Assembly (NCBI RefSeq): GCF_014696135.1 | Contig: NZ_JACJPP010000018.1 | Location: 62,001-126,000, forward strand | DNA length: 64,000 bases | Origin: Nodosilinea sp. FACHB-141 | GTDB taxonomy: Bacteria > Cyanobacteriota > Cyanobacteriia > Phormidesmidales > Phormidesmidaceae | Direction of reading: 5' to 3' | Shown here: one piece after another, positions 34,872 through 45,600 of the stretch | How positions within the stretch are numbered: position 1 is the first letter of the stretch | Layout of the letters: every line of letters begins with the position of its first letter | The notes under the pieces: generated by a model | Told to the model about the DNA's origin: nothing | What the model saw: the letters and a program-made list of their open reading frames with translations, nothing else | Database searches by the model: none | Translations under genes and position numbers: made by a program

Positions 34872-37652
34872 ATGCCCCGCCTTAACCTCAACCAGCTGCG
34901 AGAACGATTAAATCTCTCTCGATTTGCCCTGCGCAACCGTGGGTTGGCGATCTTCTGCTGGATTGTGATTGGGGTGGCTGGGCTGCTAGCGTTTAGCTCT
35001 TTGAAGTATGCCTTGTTTCCCGACATCACCTTTCCGGTGGTGCTCGTCAACGCCACCGCCCCCATTGAGACGGCAGCTGAGACAGAAGCTGAGCTTACCG
35101 TGCCATTGGAGGCCCAGCTGCAACCTCTAGCTGGTTTGTCTCGCCTCGACTCAACCACCTCGCCGGGGCGGGCAATTCTACGGCTGAATTTTGAGGTGAA
35201 TGCCGCGCTGGAGGAAACCACGGCTGCAGTCGAGCAGGCTATTGACCAGACTGATCTGGCGGCCGGGTTTGACTATGAGATCATCCCGCTTAACTTGAAC
35301 GAGGCGACCGCAATTAGCTATGCCCTAACCAGTGAGGAGCTGCCCCCAGCTGAGCTAACGGCACTGGTTGAAACTGAGATCTTGCCGACGCTGCGCGACA
35401 TTCCCGGAGTGCTGCGGGTAGATTTGCGGGGGACCGGTAGCCGAGCCGCCGCCAGTGGTGAGGGCAGTTTCTTAGCGGAGCTACAAAACCCGCCGACGCT
35501 CATTCGGTTTAATGGGGAAGCGGCGCTGGCGGTTCAGGTGGTGAAGCAGGGCGAGGCCAACACCCTAGAGGTGGTCGATCGCGTCGAGACGGCGATCGCA
35601 CAAATCCGCGAGCAGCAGCCCCAGATAGAGATTGCCCTAGCCGCCACCCAGGCCGAATTCATTCGCGCGTCGACCGAAGCCACCATCGATGCGCTGGTGG
35701 AGGCGATCGTGCTGGCGGTGCTGGTGATTTTGGCTTTTTTGCGCAGCTGGCGGGCCACGGTGATTACGGCGCTGTCGATTCCGCTGTCGCTGCTAGGCAC
35801 GGCGATCGTCATGGCCATCTATGGCTTTAACCTGGAGACCATTACGCTGCTGGCGCTGGCGATCGTGATTGGCATCATTGTCGACGATGCGATCGTTGAG
35901 GTTGAAAACATCATGCGCCATCTGGAAGCGGGGGCGACTCCGCGACAGGCGGTCTTGCAGGCAACGGACGAAATTGCCCTGACGGTGACAGTCTCGACGC
36001 TGACCATTGTGGCCGTATTTTTGCCCGTGGCGCTGATGGGCGGCACCGTAGGGCAGTTTTTTAAGCCCTTTGGCCTGACGGTGTCGGCGGCAGTGCTGTT
36101 CTCGCTATTAGTGGCCCGCACCCTGAACCCAGTGCTGGCGGTGTATTGGCTAAAGGCCTCTGGCTCGCCCCAGACCGCTGCCCCCGCCAACCCTGCTCCC
36201 GCTGCCCTCGAACCCCCTGACCCCGCTGCCACCGCGCTCCTGGCGGAGACGGTGGGAAGCACCTGGCTAGAGCGACAGTACAGCCACCTGCTCGCCTGGT
36301 CACTGCGCCATCCCTGGATGGTGGTGGGGCTAGCGATCGCCAGCCTGGTCGCAGGCATTGCGATTATTCCGCTGATTCCCCAGGGGTTTATTCCCCAGCT
36401 CGACCAGGGGCAGTTTTTGCTGAACTACCGGGTGCCCCTGCCCCAGCGCCCCGGTGGAGCCCAGCTACCGCAGTCTGGACAGCTACCGACAGCCGGACAG
36501 CTACCGACGGGTCTAAGTGCACCACAGGCGGCGGCGGCAGCAGAAGCGGCAGCAGAAGCAGGGCGATCGCAGCTCTTGCAGCGGACCCTTCAGCAAGCCG
36601 ACGACCTGGAGGCGGCGGTGGCTCAGCTGCCCGAGGTCGAGTCGGTGTTGACTACCGTGGGCGGACGGGGGCGACCCAACGAGGGCAGTCTATATATCCA
36701 GCTGCGGGAGGAGCGCGATCGCAACACCGCCGCCGTGCAGGCCCAGCTCCGCCAGGATTTGCCCACCCGAGCGGGCTTAGAAACCAGCGTTGAAGACATT
36801 CAGTTTGTCGATACCGGCGGCGAAAAACCCCTCCAGGTGGCCCTAGTGGGCGACGATCTGACAGCGCTGCAAACCGCCGCCGCTGAGATTCAGATCCAGG
36901 TGAAAGCGCTGCCCGGTTTTGCCGATGTGCGCATTTCGGGAGCCGAGAACACTGCCGATGCGATCGTAGAGATCAGCCACCAGAACGGTGAGCGGGTCGC
37001 CATCGTCAGCGCCAACCTGAGTGACGGCAATGCCTTAGGCGACGCCACCGCCCAGGTGGTAGAAATTGCAGAATCGGTGGTGCCCCCCGGTGTCCGTATT
37101 GACCTGGCGGGCGACTCGGCCAGGGCTGGAGAGGTGCTGGGCAGTTTTGGCCGCATTCTAATTTTGGCCGTGATCTGCATGCTGCTGGTGCTGCTGGTGC
37201 CTTTTGGGCGACTGCTAGAACCGGCGGTGGTGGGCCTATCGCTGCCGCTCTCGGTCGTTGGGGCGACGCTGGCCCTATGGATTACCCGCAGCGACTTTGG
37301 CATTGTCTCGCTGTTAGGCCTGCTGTTTTTGCTGGGATTACTCAGCAAAAACGCGATTTTGCTGCTGGATTACATCAACCAGCTGCGCCGGGCCGGGCTT
37401 GAGCGCACCGACGCCATCAAAAAAACGGGCTTGGTGCGGCTGCGCCCCATTCTGATGACCACCGTTTCGTCAGTGCTGGGCATGGTGCCGATTGCCCTCG
37501 GTTTTGGGGCGGGGGCCGAGCTGCGGCAGCCCATGGCCGTCGCCATTATTGGCGGGTTGCTGACCTCAACCCTGCTGAGTCTAGTGGTGGTGCCGGTGCT
37601 CTACACCCTGCTCGAAGATGGCTGGCTCAAGCTCACCAAGCGGTCGGCCTGA
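34872..37652 (+). CDS. RND-family efflux permease (AcrB-like)
   Basis: A 926-residue inner-membrane permease in two homologous halves. The proton-relay pair Asp338-Asp339 is in GIIVDDAIVEVENIMRH of helix 4. The first periplasmic loop starts at residue 49. The second half has an unusual Gln/Leu/Pro-Ala-rich insert at about 530-575, encoded by imperfect 18-bp repeats. Length is below AcrB (about 1040). It differs from HpnN, the MMPL-type hopanoid carrier. No membrane-fusion partner is adjacent. The ATG of the hpnG-like gene overlaps its stop (TGATG), a sign of coupled translation. Confidence 0.88.
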   Translation: MPRLNLNQLRERLNLSRFALRNRGLAIFCWIVIGVAGLLAFSSLKYALFPDITFPVVLVNATAPIETAAETEAELTVPLEAQLQPLAGLSRLDSTTSPGRAILRLNFEVNAALEETTAAVEQAIDQTDLAAGFDYEIIPLNLNEATAISYALTSEELPPAELTALVETEILPTLRDIPGVLRVDLRGTGSRAAASGEGSFLAELQNPPTLIRFNGEAALAVQVVKQGEANTLEVVDRVETAIAQIREQQPQIEIALAATQAEFIRASTEATIDALVEAIVLAVLVILAFLRSWRATVITALSIPLSLLGTAIVMAIYGFNLETITLLALAIVIGIIVDDAIVEVENIMRHLEAGATPRQAVLQATDEIALTVTVSTLTIVAVFLPVALMGGTVGQFFKPFGLTVSAAVLFSLLVARTLNPVLAVYWLKASGSPQTAAPANPAPAALEPPDPAATALLAETVGSTWLERQYSHLLAWSLRHPWMVVGLAIASLVAGIAIIPLIPQGFIPQLDQGQFLLNYRVPLPQRPGGAQLPQSGQLPTAGQLPTGLSAPQAAAAAEAAAEAGRSQLLQRTLQQADDLEAAVAQLPEVESVLTTVGGRGRPNEGSLYIQLREERDRNTAAVQAQLRQDLPTRAGLETSVEDIQFVDTGGEKPLQVALVGDDLTALQTAAAEIQIQVKALPGFADVRISGAENTADAIVEISHQNGERVAIVSANLSDGNALGDATAQVVEIAESVVPPGVRIDLAGDSARAGEVLGSFGRILILAVICMLLVLLVPFGRLLEPAVVGLSLPLSVVGATLALWITRSDFGIVSLLGLLFLLGLLSKNAILLLDYINQLRRAGLERTDAIKKTGLVRLRPILMTTVSSVLGMVPIALGFGAGAELRQPMAVAIIGGLLTSTLLSLVVVPVLYTLLEDGWLKLTKRSA
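36461..36512 (+). repeat. Imperfect tandem repeats in the RND gene
   Basis: Three imperfect copies of a unit reading CAGCTACCG followed by CAGTCTGGA or close variants encode QLPQSG, QLPTAG and QLPTG in the second periplasmic half. Confidence 0.65.
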
Positions 37653-38326
37653 TGGCAGTTCAAGTGATTCTTGTGCCCGCTGGGGCCGAATATCAAGCGG
37701 TGGTGCGGGGTCTGAAAGCGATTCCCTATGCGCCCCCGGTGGTTGCTGTTCCAGCGGGGCCAGCGGCATTTCGAGCATTTTTAGAAACCTGGAAAGACCG
37801 ATCGCGCTTTGAAGACCAGGAAATTTTGTTGATCGGCCTGGGCGGCAGTCTATTGCCCCAGCATTCGGTGGGAGACGCGCTACTGCTTGAGCAGGTTTGG
37901 GATGCAGCCGGGGGCGATAATGCAAAAGGCTATCAGTGCGATCGCACCCTCACCGACGAGCTGGCCCAACGCCTTGGGGTTCCCGTGGGGACGGGGTTAA
38001 CGTGCAATCGCGTGATCACGACGGTGGCAGAAAAGCGGCGGCTGGGCGATCGCTACCAGGCCGCTGTAGTGGATATGGAAAGTGCCGTACTGCTGGCAAC
38101 CACGCCTCAGGCAAAGGTTGCCATTCTGCGAGTAATCAGCGATGACTGTGGCCACGACTTGCCGGATATTGCGGGGGCGATCGGCCCAGACGGTAGCCTC
38201 CGCGCCAACACTCTCGCCCGCAGCTTCTTGAAACGCCCGATCGCGGCTCTAAAATTCATTAGCGGCTCACTCCAAGCACTCAAAACCCTAGAGCAGATCA
38301 CGTTTGCTCTTTTCAAATCAGATTAA
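37652..38326 (+). CDS. hpnG: Nucleosidase/phosphorylase family protein, HpnG-like
   Basis: A 224-residue PNP/MTAN-fold protein. The nucleoside-binding motif is Asp141-Met-Glu143 (VVDMESAVLL), and LIGLGGSLLPQHSVGD is the N-terminal phosphate or ribose loop region. HpnG removes adenine from adenosylhopane to yield ribosylhopane, following HpnH. The distance to hpnH (8 kb) and to shc supports that role; an unrelated purine nucleosidase is the alternative. Start overlaps the RND stop by one base. Confidence 0.8.
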   Translation: MAVQVILVPAGAEYQAVVRGLKAIPYAPPVVAVPAGPAAFRAFLETWKDRSRFEDQEILLIGLGGSLLPQHSVGDALLLEQVWDAAGGDNAKGYQCDRTLTDELAQRLGVPVGTGLTCNRVITTVAEKRRLGDRYQAAVVDMESAVLLATTPQAKVAILRVISDDCGHDLPDIAGAIGPDGSLRANTLARSFLKRPIAALKFISGSLQALKTLEQITFALFKSD

Positions 38327-38349
38327 TAACATCCCTCTCAAACAATTGA

Positions 38350-38904
38350 TCAAGTGCTTGTTTGGGCCAGGAGCTTTCTAACAGAGACGGTTACATTGTC
38401 AAAAGCCAGCGGCGTGATGTTGCCGTCTTGCACAGTTGTTTGCTGTCTGTATTGTCCTGTCACTGGTTGCTGAAATATTGTGATCTGCATTGTTACTAAA
38501 TTCACAACCCAGTATTCTGAAATCCCGGCGGTGGCATAAACAGCCGCTTTTATGTCCAAATCTTGCTTGAGACTGGTATTGGCGACTTCGATCAGCCAAA
38601 AAATATCCTCAGGGTGGGGATGGCGAGCGCGGTAGGTTGATTCAGGCAGGCGAACAATGGCAATATCGGGCTCTGGCTCAGAATCTCTTAAGGTAACAGG
38701 CCCGTTGAAGCGAACCTCGGCTTTTCCTGCCAACAGCGTTTCTAAGTATTTGGCCCCCTGTTTTGCAGTTGTGTAGTGAATTGGGGTTTCTGGACTTGTC
38801 TCAACAATCTCTCCTTTCAGCAACTCGACGCGACGGGCCTGGAGAATGCCTGCCTGAATCATCTGGTGATAGTCGTCTACAGACCATTTAGCAAGGGTTT
38901 TCAT
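38350..38904 (-). CDS. Uma2-family (DUF820) putative endonuclease
   Basis: A 184-residue protein of the family that is greatly expanded in cyanobacteria. The PD-(D/E)XK-like core is visible: Glu in VELLKGEIVE, then EPEPDIAIVR, then FWLIEVANTSLKQDLDIKAAVYATAGISEYWVV with Glu and Lys. The role is unknown; the family is found scattered near mobile DNA and elsewhere. It lies between hpnG and hpnB on the hpnB strand, 24 bp from the convergent hpnG end. No repeat or transposase is nearby. Confidence 0.9.
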   Translation of the reverse strand: MKTLAKWSVDDYHQMIQAGILQARRVELLKGEIVETSPETPIHYTTAKQGAKYLETLLAGKAEVRFNGPVTLRDSEPEPDIAIVRLPESTYRARHPHPEDIFWLIEVANTSLKQDLDIKAAVYATAGISEYWVVNLVTMQITIFQQPVTGQYRQQTTVQDGNITPLAFDNVTVSVRKLLAQTST

Positions 38905-38965
38905 GGAAAGCTCACCTTAGACCGCCCCATCGTTATGAGTATAAAGGTGCTGTCGGGCAGAACAC

Positions 38966-40138
38966 CTACCCTAGATCGCTATAAACCCGTCCTTTCCAGG
39001 CACCGCCCTGCCCGCCCCAGTGCCGCCGCGCCGAATCTAAGGTCATCAGCGTGTAGAGCAGGGCGATCAACGGCAGCGCCAGCGCCAGCAGTCGCTGGCC
39101 GCCATAGAGCTTCAGCGTTGGCCAATAGGCTAGAGCCATCAGCAGCCATCCCGCCAACCCCATCAGCGCCAGGACAGGGTCGCTCCAGATCAATCCCAAA
39201 ACCACCCCCAGGGGAGCGACCAGATAGACCAACAGCATGCCAAAGACCGTACCGATCAGCAGCCACGGCGAGTAGTTGAGCTGGGTGTAGGCGCTGCGGG
39301 TGATCATGGTCCAGATGCTATGCAGATCGGGGTAGGGGCGCAGGCTGTGGATAGTGGTGCTGAGGCCGAGCCAGATTGGGCCGTTGGCCTTGACCGCCGC
39401 TCCCAAGGCGCAGTCGTCAATCAGCGCCTGGCGAATGGCCTGTAGCCCGTTGATGCGCTGAAGGGCGCTGAAACGGATCAGGGCGCAACCTCCCGCGGCC
39501 GCGGCCGTCTGTTTTTTAGGATTATTCACCCAGGGGAAAGGGTAGAGCAGCTGAAAAAAGAAGATAAACGCCGGAATCAGCAGCCGTTCCCAAAAGCTCT
39601 CACAGCGGAGCTGCACCATCAGTGATACCAGGTCGAGCCGATCGCCCTCGGCCTTGGTCACCAGCTGTTGCAGGCTGGCAGCATCGTGCTCAATGTCGGC
39701 ATCGGTAAAAAGTACATAGTCGGGTGGGGTAGGCTGCGACGCCAGGTAGCGAAAGCCCTGCTCCATCGCCCAGAGCTTGCCCGTCCAGCCAGCGGGGAGG
39801 GCTGCGCCCGAGAGCACCGTGAGGCGGTCGCACTGGTTTACCGCAGTCGCACTTTCGCGCGCCACCGCCGCCGTGCCATCCGTGCTCTGATCATCCACCA
39901 GCACGACTTGCAGGTTGCCGGGATAGGTCTGGGTGAGATGCGATCGCACCGCCACCCCAATCAGATCCGCCTCGTTGCGGGCTGGAATCACCACCGCGAC
40001 CTGGGGCCAGGTCGCCAGTGACACTAGACTCTCGGCATCAAGCCGCTGGTCAGCCCGCCAAAACTGGCCCCAAAACAGCAGCATCCCGATCCAGATCAGG
40101 AGCGCTAGACTCGTCAGGCTCAACGCTAAGATTGCCAT
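38966..40138 (-). CDS. hpnB: Hopene-associated glycosyltransferase HpnB
   Basis: About 390 residues, GT-A fold family 2. An N-terminal membrane helix (LALSLTSLALLIWIGMLLF) is followed by the catalytic domain with VVIPARNEADLIG, LVDDQSTDG and LFTDADIEHD for metal and nucleotide. Several C-terminal hydrophobic helices (about 180-200 and 270-365) anchor it. HpnB is a recurrent hopanoid-cluster member with an uncertain exact role. GTG at 40153 would add five residues; the ATG at 40138 is used. It is divergent from shc. Confidence 0.9.
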   Translation of the reverse strand: MAILALSLTSLALLIWIGMLLFWGQFWRADQRLDAESLVSLATWPQVAVVIPARNEADLIGVAVRSHLTQTYPGNLQVVLVDDQSTDGTAAVARESATAVNQCDRLTVLSGAALPAGWTGKLWAMEQGFRYLASQPTPPDYVLFTDADIEHDAASLQQLVTKAEGDRLDLVSLMVQLRCESFWERLLIPAFIFFFQLLYPFPWVNNPKKQTAAAAGGCALIRFSALQRINGLQAIRQALIDDCALGAAVKANGPIWLGLSTTIHSLRPYPDLHSIWTMITRSAYTQLNYSPWLLIGTVFGMLLVYLVAPLGVVLGLIWSDPVLALMGLAGWLLMALAYWPTLKLYGGQRLLALALPLIALLYTLMTLDSARRHWGGQGGAWKGRVYSDLG

Positions 40139-40310
40139 CGGCTTTGTGTACACTGATTGGTCTTTCGCATCATAAATCAGTTGCTAAATGCGAACCTACT
40201 GCTGAATACGGTCAGAATCCTTGCCGTCCACTTCAGCTATCTTTCCTTGATGGAAGCATTTGCATTATGCTGCCCCAGTGACCATAGCGTTTTGACCGTA
40301 AGGGGTGCCC

Positions 40311-42257
40311 ATGCAGACGCAAGAACCGCAGCAGCTAACTGGGATTGATTCAGCGATTGCCGCCGCGCAAAATTACCTGCTGGCCCTACAGCATCCTGAC
40401 GGCTACTGGTGGGCAGAGCTGGAGTCCAATGTCACCATCACCGCCGAAATCGTTCTGCTACACAAGATTTGGGGCACCGATGGCGATCGCCCCCTGGCTA
40501 AGGCAGAACACTATTTGCGATCGCACCAGCGCGACCACGGCGGGTGGGAACTGTTCTACGGCGATGGCGGCGACCTCAGCACCTCTGTCGAGGCCTACAT
40601 GGCGCTACGGGTGCTGGGGGTGCCCGCCAGCGATCCGGCCTTGCTGAAGGCGAAAGACTTTATTCTCCAGCGCGGCGGCATCAGCAAAACCCGCATTTTC
40701 ACCAAGCTGCACCTGGCCCTAATCGGCTGCTACGATTGGCGCGGCCTGCCCTCGCTGCCCGCCTGGGTGATGCTGCTGGAGTCGCCCTCGCCATTCACCA
40801 TTTACGAACTATCAAGCTGGGCTCGGGGCAGCACCGTGCCACTGCTGGTCGTCTTTGACCAAAAGCCGGTTTACAAGATTGAACCCGCCGTTAATCTGGA
40901 TGAACTCTACGCCGAGGGCATCGCCAACGTGCGCTGGGAACTCCCGAAAGCGGGGGACTGGAGCGACATTTTCATCTGGCTCGACGGCGCGTTTAAGTTT
41001 GCCGAGTCGATTAATTTCACCCCGTTTCGCGACGAGGGCCTGCGCAAAGCCGAGCAGTGGATTTTGGAGCGGCAGGAGGCAACGGGCGACTGGGGCGGCA
41101 TTATCCCCGCCATGCTGAACTCGATGCTGGCCCTGCGCTGCTTGGGCTACGACGTGAACGATCCGGTGGTGCGACGCGGCCTGCGGGCGATCGACAACTT
41201 CGCGGTAGAAACCGACGACACCTACTGGGTACAGGCCTGCGTCTCCCCGGTGTGGGATACGGCGCTGGGCATGCGATCGCTCACCGATTCGGGCCTGGCC
41301 CCTGACCACCCCAGCCTGGTGCGGGCGGGCGAATGGCTGCTCGAAAAGCAAATTCTCGACTACGGCGACTGGATCGTCAAAAACCCTCAGGGCAAACCGG
41401 GGGGCTGGGCCTTTGAGTTTGAGAACCGTTTCTACCCCGACGTGGACGACACGGCGGTGGTAGCGATGGCGCTACAGGATGTCACCCTGCCCGATGAGGC
41501 GCTGAAGCGCGAGGCGATCGCCCGGGCCGTGCGCTGGGTGGCCACCATGCAGTGCAAAACCGGGGGCTGGGGCGCCTTCGACATCGACAACGACCAAGAC
41601 TGGATCAATGCCGTTCCCTACGGCGACCTCAAAGCGATGATCGACCCCAGCACCGCCGATATCACCGCTCGGGTGCTGGAGATGCACGGTCGCCTCTGCC
41701 GCGAACCCAATCTCGCGGCCCGCTACGCCAGCGACCTCAGTGCCCAGCGGCTGGAACGGGGCCTCACCTTTCTGCTCAATGAACAAGAGGCCGACGGCAG
41801 CTGGTTTGGCCGCTGGGGTGTGAACTACCTCTATGGCACCAGCGGGGCGCTATCGGCCCTGGCGTTAATTGCGCCAGAGCGTTGTCAAGGGGCGATCGCA
41901 CGCGGGGTTAACTGGCTCGTCAGCTGCCAAAACCCCGACGGCGGCTGGGGCGAAACCTGCCGCAGCTACGATGACCCCGCCCTCAAGGGCCAGGGGCCAA
42001 GCACGCCGTCTCAAACCGCCTGGTCGCTGCTGGGGCTGCTCGATGCTGGTAGTTCTAGTGCTGCTGCAGAATTAGCGATCGAGAAAGGCATTCGCTATCT
42101 AGTTGAGACTCAGACCCCCGAGGGTACGTGGGACGAGCAGGAGTTCACCGGCACCGGCTTCCCGCGCCACTTTTATATTCGCTATCACCTTTACCGCCAC
42201 CACTTCCCGCTGATGGCGCTGGGTCGCTATCAGCTCAGCCATGTCCCTGAGGCTTAA
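40311..42257 (+). CDS. shc: Squalene-hopene cyclase
   Basis: A 648-residue class II terpene cyclase that folds squalene into hopene and hopanol. The proton-donating DVDDTA is at residues 377-382 (Asp379 matches Asp376 of the Alicyclobacillus enzyme), and many QW motifs are present (for example QTPEGTWDE, QNPDGGWGE, QCKTGGWGA). The frame also opens at GTG 40305, but AAGGGG at 40300-40305 serves the ATG at 40311. It ends a 14-kb hopanoid region and shares a 170-bp divergent promoter with hpnB. Confidence 0.97.
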   Translation: MQTQEPQQLTGIDSAIAAAQNYLLALQHPDGYWWAELESNVTITAEIVLLHKIWGTDGDRPLAKAEHYLRSHQRDHGGWELFYGDGGDLSTSVEAYMALRVLGVPASDPALLKAKDFILQRGGISKTRIFTKLHLALIGCYDWRGLPSLPAWVMLLESPSPFTIYELSSWARGSTVPLLVVFDQKPVYKIEPAVNLDELYAEGIANVRWELPKAGDWSDIFIWLDGAFKFAESINFTPFRDEGLRKAEQWILERQEATGDWGGIIPAMLNSMLALRCLGYDVNDPVVRRGLRAIDNFAVETDDTYWVQACVSPVWDTALGMRSLTDSGLAPDHPSLVRAGEWLLEKQILDYGDWIVKNPQGKPGGWAFEFENRFYPDVDDTAVVAMALQDVTLPDEALKREAIARAVRWVATMQCKTGGWGAFDIDNDQDWINAVPYGDLKAMIDPSTADITARVLEMHGRLCREPNLAARYASDLSAQRLERGLTFLLNEQEADGSWFGRWGVNYLYGTSGALSALALIAPERCQGAIARGVNWLVSCQNPDGGWGETCRSYDDPALKGQGPSTPSQTAWSLLGLLDAGSSSAAAELAIEKGIRYLVETQTPEGTWDEQEFTGTGFPRHFYIRYHLYRHHFPLMALGRYQLSHVPEA

Positions 42258-42612
42258 CCAAGCTGACTGCGATAGGCGCTAATGGCCTAGGGTTTAGGGT
42301 TTAAGGTGTCGGGTTCAAGGCAGGTCATGAACCTGGAATCAATACCGCATCCTAATTTGGTTACAACCGCGTTGTAGGGGCATTGCAGTGCAATGCCCCT
42401 ACGAGATCCCTAATTTGAACCGGGGTTTCTCAAGGCGGATCTCGTACAAATCCTTCTTGGCTACCCCGATTGAACAGGACAAATGCCATAAAGCCTCTGG
42501 CTCGGCTACGCCTGCAACCCTACGGTTTATCCCTCGGGGAATCGGGTTCTGTAATTCGGATTTGGTCTGAGACCTTGAACTACCACCAACCGTTCACCTT
42601 TGGCTTGGCGGA
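42258..42612. other. Intergenic region with dispersed palindrome
   Basis: Convergent gap between shc and the large kinase-GGDEF-EAL gene. It holds a palindrome copy at 42374-42402 and the associated AACCGGGGTTTCT at 42418-42430. No gene is seen. Confidence 0.6.
42374..42402. repeat. Dispersed palindrome, perfect copy
   Basis: Perfect 14-bp arms, GTAGGGGCATTGCA and its complement, around a single G. Fifteen bases further on comes AACCGGGGTTTCT. The same two elements at the same spacing recur at 48801-48863. Confidence 0.8.
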
Positions 42613-45600
42613 TCATTCTCCCTTTGCCAGGTGCAGCCACTGCGCGGCAGACGCTGTAGCCAGGGGTGGGGCAAACCAATAGCCCTGGCCAGATTCACAC
42701 CCTAGAGCTTTGAGAATGTCGAGTTCGGTGGCGGTTTCGATGCCTTCGGCAACCACGTCTATATTTAGGCTTTGGGCCAGGGTGAGAATCATCTGCACCG
42801 TCTCTAGGGAAGTTTGGGCGTCTGGTCCGGTAGGGCTGAGGCGCTGAACAAAGGAGCGGTCAATTTTGAGGGTGTCGATGGGAAATTCGTGCAGGCGGCT
42901 GAGGGACGAATAGCCCGTGCCGAAGTCGTCGATGCAGAGCCGCACGCCCAGGGCCTTCAGCCGCTTGAGTGACTGAGCTTCGCAGGTGAAGGTGTCGAGG
43001 ATGCAGCTTTCGGTAATCTCTAGTTTGATACACTGCCGGGGAATTTGGGTGGCCTGTAGCACCACCTCTAGCCGCTCGATCAGTTCAGGCTGCTTTAGCT
43101 GCATGGCGGACAGGTTGACATTCATGGTCAGTAGCACCCCAGGGGAGGCCGCCTGCCAATGCATGAGCTGCTGACAGGCGGTTTCGAGCACCCACCAGCC
43201 GATTGGGCCAATCAGCCCGGTTTCTTCGGCCACCGGAATAAACTCTAGGGGAGAAATCAGCCCACGGATGGGGTGTTGCCAGCGCACTAGGGCTTCAAAG
43301 CCGCGCACCTGGCCGGTAGCTAGGGAAACAATCGGCTGGTAGTAGAGGCAAAATTCTTGGGCCTCGATGGCTCGTCGCAGGTCGCTCTCTAGCTGGAGCC
43401 GCTGGGTGATCTGGGTTTGCATGGCGGGGTCAAACACCACGTACTGGTTTCTGCCCTTGGCCTTGGCTTGGTAAAGGGCAATGTCGGCATCGCGCAGCAC
43501 GTGGGTAGCCACCTGATAGTTGAGGGTGCTGTAGGTAATGCCCGTGCTGGCGGTGGAAAAGACTTCATAATCGCTCACCCGAAAGGCCAGCGAAAACTGG
43601 TCTTGAATGCGCTGAGCGATCGCCAGGGCATCGTCAGGGTGCACCAAATTTTCGAGCAAGATGGCAAATTCGTCGCCGCCAAACCGCGCTACAACGGCGG
43701 CACCGACGCAGTGTTGCAGCCGTTGACTGGCCAACTTGAGGAATTCGTCGCCGACCAAATGGCCCAGACTATCGTTGATGTTTTTGAACCGATCGAGATC
43801 CATAAACAGCACTGCGTAGAGGCGCTCAGGGTATTGGGCGCTGATCTGAATGGCGTGCTTGAGCAGATTAAGGAAGCAGGCGCGATTGGGCAGATTGGTG
43901 AGGCCGTCGTAGAGGGCATTGTGCTGGAGTTTATCGGTGGCCTGGATCAGCTGCGTTTGGGTTTTTTGCAGATTCTCTAGCGACTGCTGCAGCGTTCGGT
44001 TGCTCAGTTCCAGGTTTTGGTAGAGGTTGGCATTTTCGAAGGAAATGGCCGCCTGAGCACAGAGAATGTCTAACACCTGGATGCGATCGCGGGTGAATGC
44101 TCCCGTAGTCAAAGTATTCTCCAGGTAGAGCACGCCCATCGCCTGGTTTTTTTGAATTAACGGCAGCCCCAGCACCGATTTGGGTGAGTGTTGCACTAGA
44201 TAAGGATCGGCGGCAAAGCGCGGCTCGACGCGCATATCGTCGATCACTAGAGGGGCGGCGGTGCGATCGACAAAGTGAATCAGGCTCACCGGCAGGTGGC
44301 GGCTGGTTTGCAGCGGCACCAGATCCACCCGGCAGGTTTCGCCGCTGAGGCAATGGGCCACCACCACGAGCTGGTCGGCCTGGCGCAAAACTAAGGCCCC
44401 GCGTTCGGCCCCGGCATTTTCTAGCACCAGCTGCATCAGGGTGACGATCAGCTGATCGGGGCGCAGCTCTTGGGAAATGGCCAGGGACGCCTGAACCACA
44501 GCGGCCAAATCGAGGGCGGCGGTATCGCTAGTGCAACTGCTGATCTCATCGCTGGCGCTGAGCACCCCCGGCGCGGGCAGCCCCGCCGTCGCCTGCAACG
44601 CCTCGGGATAGAGGGCTTCAAGCTGTTGAGTTTTGGCCTTTGCCCCCCAGTGAGCGTAGGCCTGGTAGGCCGCACGCAGGTAGGGCTGGGCTAGGTTGGC
44701 TCGCCCCCAGGCCAGGTAAAACCGAGCCGCCAGTTCGTTCGCCAGCCCTTCATCCTGAATAAACCCGTGGGTTTTGGCGGTGGCGATCGCCCCATCGTAG
44801 GCCTCCATTGCCTCTAGATAGCGCCCTTCGACTCGGGCGATTTCGGCTTCAACTAGCTGCCAGCGGTGGCGGTGGTTGCTGGGCGCAGAGTCGGCCCACT
44901 GGGCCAGCTTTTCCTGCTGCTGCTGAATGCGCTGCCACCGGACGGGCTGGTCAGCGGCGGCCTGATCAGCGGGCTGATCCCAGAGCGCCAGCTGAATCAG
45001 AGCATCATAGAAGGCGTAGAGAGCAAAGGAAAACTGGGCTCGCCCCCCATCCAAATAAGTGGCCACCTGATCGGACTGCTGGGCCGCCTGCTCAATTTGC
45101 CCAAACAGGTAGTAGAGCACCGTCTGGTTGAAGTGGTAGTGGAAAAGGGAGGTGCGATCGCTGTGCTCCAGGTGAAACCGCACCGACGTTTCCGCCTCGT
45201 ACACCGACCCGCTCAAGCACCAGGGACTTTCCCCTTCCCCCAGCAGGTTGAGCACCGTCTGCTGCACGATTTCTAAACACTTCAGCGACACCTGCTTGAG
45301 CTGACGCAGGGTCTGGCGATAGGCAGCCATCTCCGCCGCCAAATCCTCCAGGGGCTGCCCAGCAAAATAGGCATAGTGGCCATAGGCCTGGGCGTTGAGC
45401 ACCACACACTCCAGATCGCCCGTCGCCAGCCCGCTTTGGTAGGCCTGCACAAAGGCGGGCAGGCTCTGCCGCAGGGGGTCGCGCCAGTGGCAGATGAAGT
45501 TGTGCACCAGATACCCGGCCCGGCTCTCGCTGGTGGTGGCCCCCAGCTGCTCTAGCAGCCGCAGCGCCAGCTGGCCAAACCCATAGCCCAGCTTGATTTC

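Noticed and set aside
34872-37652. RND gene as HpnN
   Set aside because: HpnN is an MMPL-type protein; this one has AcrB-like length, two homologous halves and the AcrB-type helix-4 Asp pair.
42290-42320. Telomere-like AGGGTTTAGGGTTTAAGG
   Set aside because: Only two units; no further structure, so chance is likely.
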